Notes under the pieces: generated by a model | What the model was told of the DNA's origin: nothing | The model's database searches: none | Seen by the model: only the letters and a program-made list of their open reading frames with translations | Position numbers and translations under genes: made by a program | Part shown: piece after piece, positions 62,166 through 64,000 of the stretch | Position numbering within the stretch: position 1 is the first letter of the stretch | How the letters are laid out: each line of letters opens with the position of its first letter | Source of the DNA: Comamonadaceae bacterium 2FH | Lineage (GTDB): Bacteria > Pseudomonadota > Gammaproteobacteria > Burkholderiales > Burkholderiaceae_C | DNA: 64,000 nucleotides | Assembly (NCBI GenBank): GCA_005503335.1 | Contig: SCMQ01000001.1 | Span: 186,001-250,000 of the forward strand | Direction of reading: 5' to 3'

Positions 62166-63151
62166 TGAGACATTCTTGCCACCCCACCCGCCGGAGCGCT
62201 CTGCTGCAACTCGCTGCCGGCGCAGCGGCCTTGTGCCCGTCACTCCAGACACTGGCGCAACCGGCAGGTACTTACCGGGTCGTAGTGGGCAGCCCTCCGG
62301 GCGCACTCGGGGATGTGCTGGCCCGACTGGTCGCACAAAAGCTCGGCGAGGCCACTGGACAGCCCGCGATCGCGGACAACAAACCCGGCGCAGCGGGCGC
62401 GATCGCCGCTGACACCGTCGCCAAATCGGCCGGTGACGGCCGCACGCTGCTGGTCTATCCCGACGCCGTGATGGTGGTGAACCCGTTCGTCTATCCGAAG
62501 CTTCCCTATGACCCGCTCAAGGATTTCCAACCGGTCGCGTTGCTCGGGAAAGCTTCTTTCGCACTGATCGTCAGCCCGAAGTTGAACGTGAAGACGATCG
62601 CGGAGTTCGTACAGTTGGCGAAATCACAACCGAAGGCCATCAACTTCGGCAGTGGGGGCGCGGGACACCCGACGCACATGGTGATGGAGTTGTTGAACCA
62701 GAGGCTCGGGATTCAGCTGACCCACGTCCCGTATAAAGGCACATCTCCGTCGATCCAGGCGCTGCTCGCCGGCGACGTGGGTGCCATGATTACCGGAGTG
62801 GTCGAAGCCATGCCGCACATCAAGGCCGGAACCGTTCTTCCGCTTGCTGCGAGCGGGCCTGCGGCCAAGGAGATCTTTCCCGCCTTGCCGCAGTTCAAGG
62901 ACCTGCATGAGGATCTTGATGTCTCCGTGTGGTTCGGAGTGTCCGCTCCGGCCGCGACGCCGCGTGATGTGGTCTCCAGGCTCAATGCGCAGATCAACCG
63001 GGCGCTTGCCGAGCCAGACGTGCAGAAGCGCTTGAGCGAGTTCGGGATCACGCCAGCGCCGTCGGCACCCGCCGAACTCGAGAGGCTAGTGAAGCAGGAT
63101 CTCGCACGCTTTGGGCCGCTGGTCAAGTCGCTCGGGCTCGTGGTGAACTGA
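62162..63151 (+). CDS. Bug-family periplasmic solute-binding protein
   Basis: A protein of 329 residues overlapping the TetR stop (ATGA). Signal region HPTRRSALLQLAAGAAALCP has a twin-arginine pair. The mature sequence TYRVVVGSPPGALGDVLARL is less canonical than the other Bug proteins here, but the core YPKLPYDPLKDFQPVALLG and VPYKGTSPSIQALLAGDVGA is clear. It closes the 3-hydroxybenzoate/gentisate-type operon, so an aromatic acid ligand is likely. Confidence 0.93.
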   Translation: MMRHSCHPTRRSALLQLAAGAAALCPSLQTLAQPAGTYRVVVGSPPGALGDVLARLVAQKLGEATGQPAIADNKPGAAGAIAADTVAKSAGDGRTLLVYPDAVMVVNPFVYPKLPYDPLKDFQPVALLGKASFALIVSPKLNVKTIAEFVQLAKSQPKAINFGSGGAGHPTHMVMELLNQRLGIQLTHVPYKGTSPSIQALLAGDVGAMITGVVEAMPHIKAGTVLPLAASGPAAKEIFPALPQFKDLHEDLDVSVWFGVSAPAATPRDVVSRLNAQINRALAEPDVQKRLSEFGITPAPSAPAELERLVKQDLARFGPLVKSLGLVVN

Positions 63152-63214
63152 GGCAGAGACGTCGAGCAAATCCGGCTGCGAGCTTCGGGGCTCTCGTCGT
63201 CTCGCTGCCGGAAT

Positions 63215-63773
63215 TCAAAGCATCTTGAGCGCGAAGCCGGGCTCGCGCGCCTGAGCCGGCGAAACGCGGGTGTGCTTGGCCAGAAGCCTGCGCGCCAGCA
63301 TATGATCTGCCGGCCGGTTCACCGATTCGACGGCGCACAGCACGCCGTCGGAAATGCAGAGGACGGATAGATTCCCGGCGGTCGGATCGCCAAGCACCAC
63401 GCGTTCATCGGCGTCGCCGCGCAGCCGTGACTGGCAGCCTCCGTGGCCGCGAGCCGATCGCGATGACCAGATGGTCGTAGGGCAGGGACTCTCCATTCTG
63501 GAGTGTGACCCGATGGGCTTGCCGGTCGATGCTTTCTGCGAGCCCGCGCACGAGGGTGAGGCGCTGCTCTCTGAAGAAACTTTCCGCGCGAAAGGCCAGA
63601 TCGGCCGCGGATGTCTGGCCGAGCAGGTAGCCTTTGGAAAGAGGCGGGCGCTGGTAGGGCAATCTGCCCTCATCGGAGACAAGCGACACGCCGCCGGTGA
63701 AGCCTTGCTGGCGCAAGGCGGCTGCGCATTGGAAGCCGGCGTGTCCGGCTCCGAGTATCACGATGCTCTGCAT
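63215..63773 (-). pseudogene. FAD ferredoxin reductase with the middle deleted
   Basis: From the ATG at 63771-63773 the frame reads SIVILGAGHAGFQCAAALRQ, PYQRPPLSKGYLLGQTSAAD and LVIAIGSRPRRL, matching the first ~125 residues of the reductase at 5807-7021. After a frame change near 63425 the C-terminal end appears: NLSVLCISDGVLCAVESVNR and ADHMLARRLLAKHTRVSP. About 220 residues, including the NAD(P)H site, are missing. It marks another copy of the P450 locus that probably continues beyond the window. Confidence 0.88.
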
Positions 63774-64000
63774 GGTCAGCTACTTCGGTGTGAGGTAGTC
63801 ATGTTCCGCCGGGCTCACCCGCGCGTATGTCCCGCTGTGGGGGACGGCGGAGTCCCTCGTCAGGGGACATACGCCGGAGGGCGGGGTGCCTTTAGTGCTC
63901 ATACCCTGATCTACGAAAAGCCGCTGAAATCCGGGGGCGCGATTGATACGCATCGCGCTTGTCGGCCGCACGGCCGCATCGGCAGCCGGATCGCACAGGA

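Noticed and set aside
63780-63971. A 63-codon minus-strand frame near the right edge
   Set aside because: No recognisable motif, and it runs through a GTCCC palindrome; not supported as a gene.
1-64000. Insertion sequences, integrases, att sites, CRISPR arrays, tRNA or rRNA genes
   Set aside because: No transposase or integrase motifs, no regularly spaced repeats of array type and no RNA-gene sequence that I could recognise, despite the many rearrangements.

Overview
The window looks like an accessory catabolic region of a high-GC betaproteobacterium of the order Burkholderiales, most like Comamonadaceae or Alcaligenaceae. The organism is inferred, not read from a marker gene. The grounds are four Bug-type solute receptors, two TRAP transporters, a Liv-type ABC transporter, many FAD aromatic hydroxylases, and dense operons joined by ATGA overlaps. 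I see no rRNA, tRNA, CRISPR array, transposase or integrase.

Layout. (A) 1-7.9 kb, minus strand: a P450 locus with a glyoxalase-fold (VOC) protein, FAD ferredoxin reductase, frameshifted IclR regulator, LuxR regulator, hemerythrin-like protein, P450, Bug receptor and a quinone-reductase-like MDR enzyme. (B) 8.0-12.4 kb, minus strand: a molybdenum hydroxylase cassette (XdhC, large and small subunits) lying between two copies of the 3' end of livM, followed by a wrecked RuBisCO-like gene. (C) 12.5-18.7 kb, plus strand: livK-G-F-H-M, a [2Fe-2S] ferredoxin, a second VOC gene and a DUF3237 gene. (D) 18.7-33.9 kb: a second MDR/Bug set with a hydratase, rearranged P450 and gentisate-dioxygenase debris, a salicylyl-CoA-type hydroxylase, thioesterase and deleted ligase, a TRAP transporter, a giant 2-oxoacid:ferredoxin oxidoreductase and a divergent LysR gene. 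(E) 34.2-36.7 kb: an intact second LuxR/IclR pair and a WrbA-like flavoprotein. (F) 36.9-47.3 kb: an alpha/beta hydrolase-thiolase-CoA ligase operon, then a MarR/esterase operon divergent from a Baeyer-Villiger monooxygenase-TRAP operon. (G) 47.3-63.2 kb: two back-to-back gentisate-type ring-cleavage modules. One has a GntR regulator, a PrpF isomerase and an isocitrate-lyase-family enzyme; the other has a TetR regulator. (H) 63.2 kb to the end: an internally deleted ferredoxin reductase.

How it works together. Block A has a P450 and its reductase, but its own ferredoxin has been deleted to a scar; the ferredoxin at 17.3 kb is the only intact one seen. Blocks A, C, D, E and H carry paralogous pieces of one P450/ferredoxin/reductase/VOC/Bug/MDR/LuxR/IclR system, so the window appears to hold several shuffled, partly decayed copies of one ancestral locus. 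Block D keeps the uptake, hydroxylation and thioesterase steps of a salicylyl-CoA to gentisate route, but its CoA ligase and ring-cleavage enzyme are remnants. Block G could supply gentisate cleavage in trans.

Regulation is unusually legible. There are clear palindromic operators upstream of both LuxR genes, between the MarR-controlled divergent operons, and upstream of each ring-cleavage operon. Pseudogenes are frequent (RuBisCO-like, IclR, P450, gentisate dioxygenase, CoA ligase, SMP-30, GMC oxidoreductase, dienelactone hydrolase, ferredoxin reductase). Most arose by loss of the middle of the gene. This suggests a plastic region undergoing duplication and deletion.
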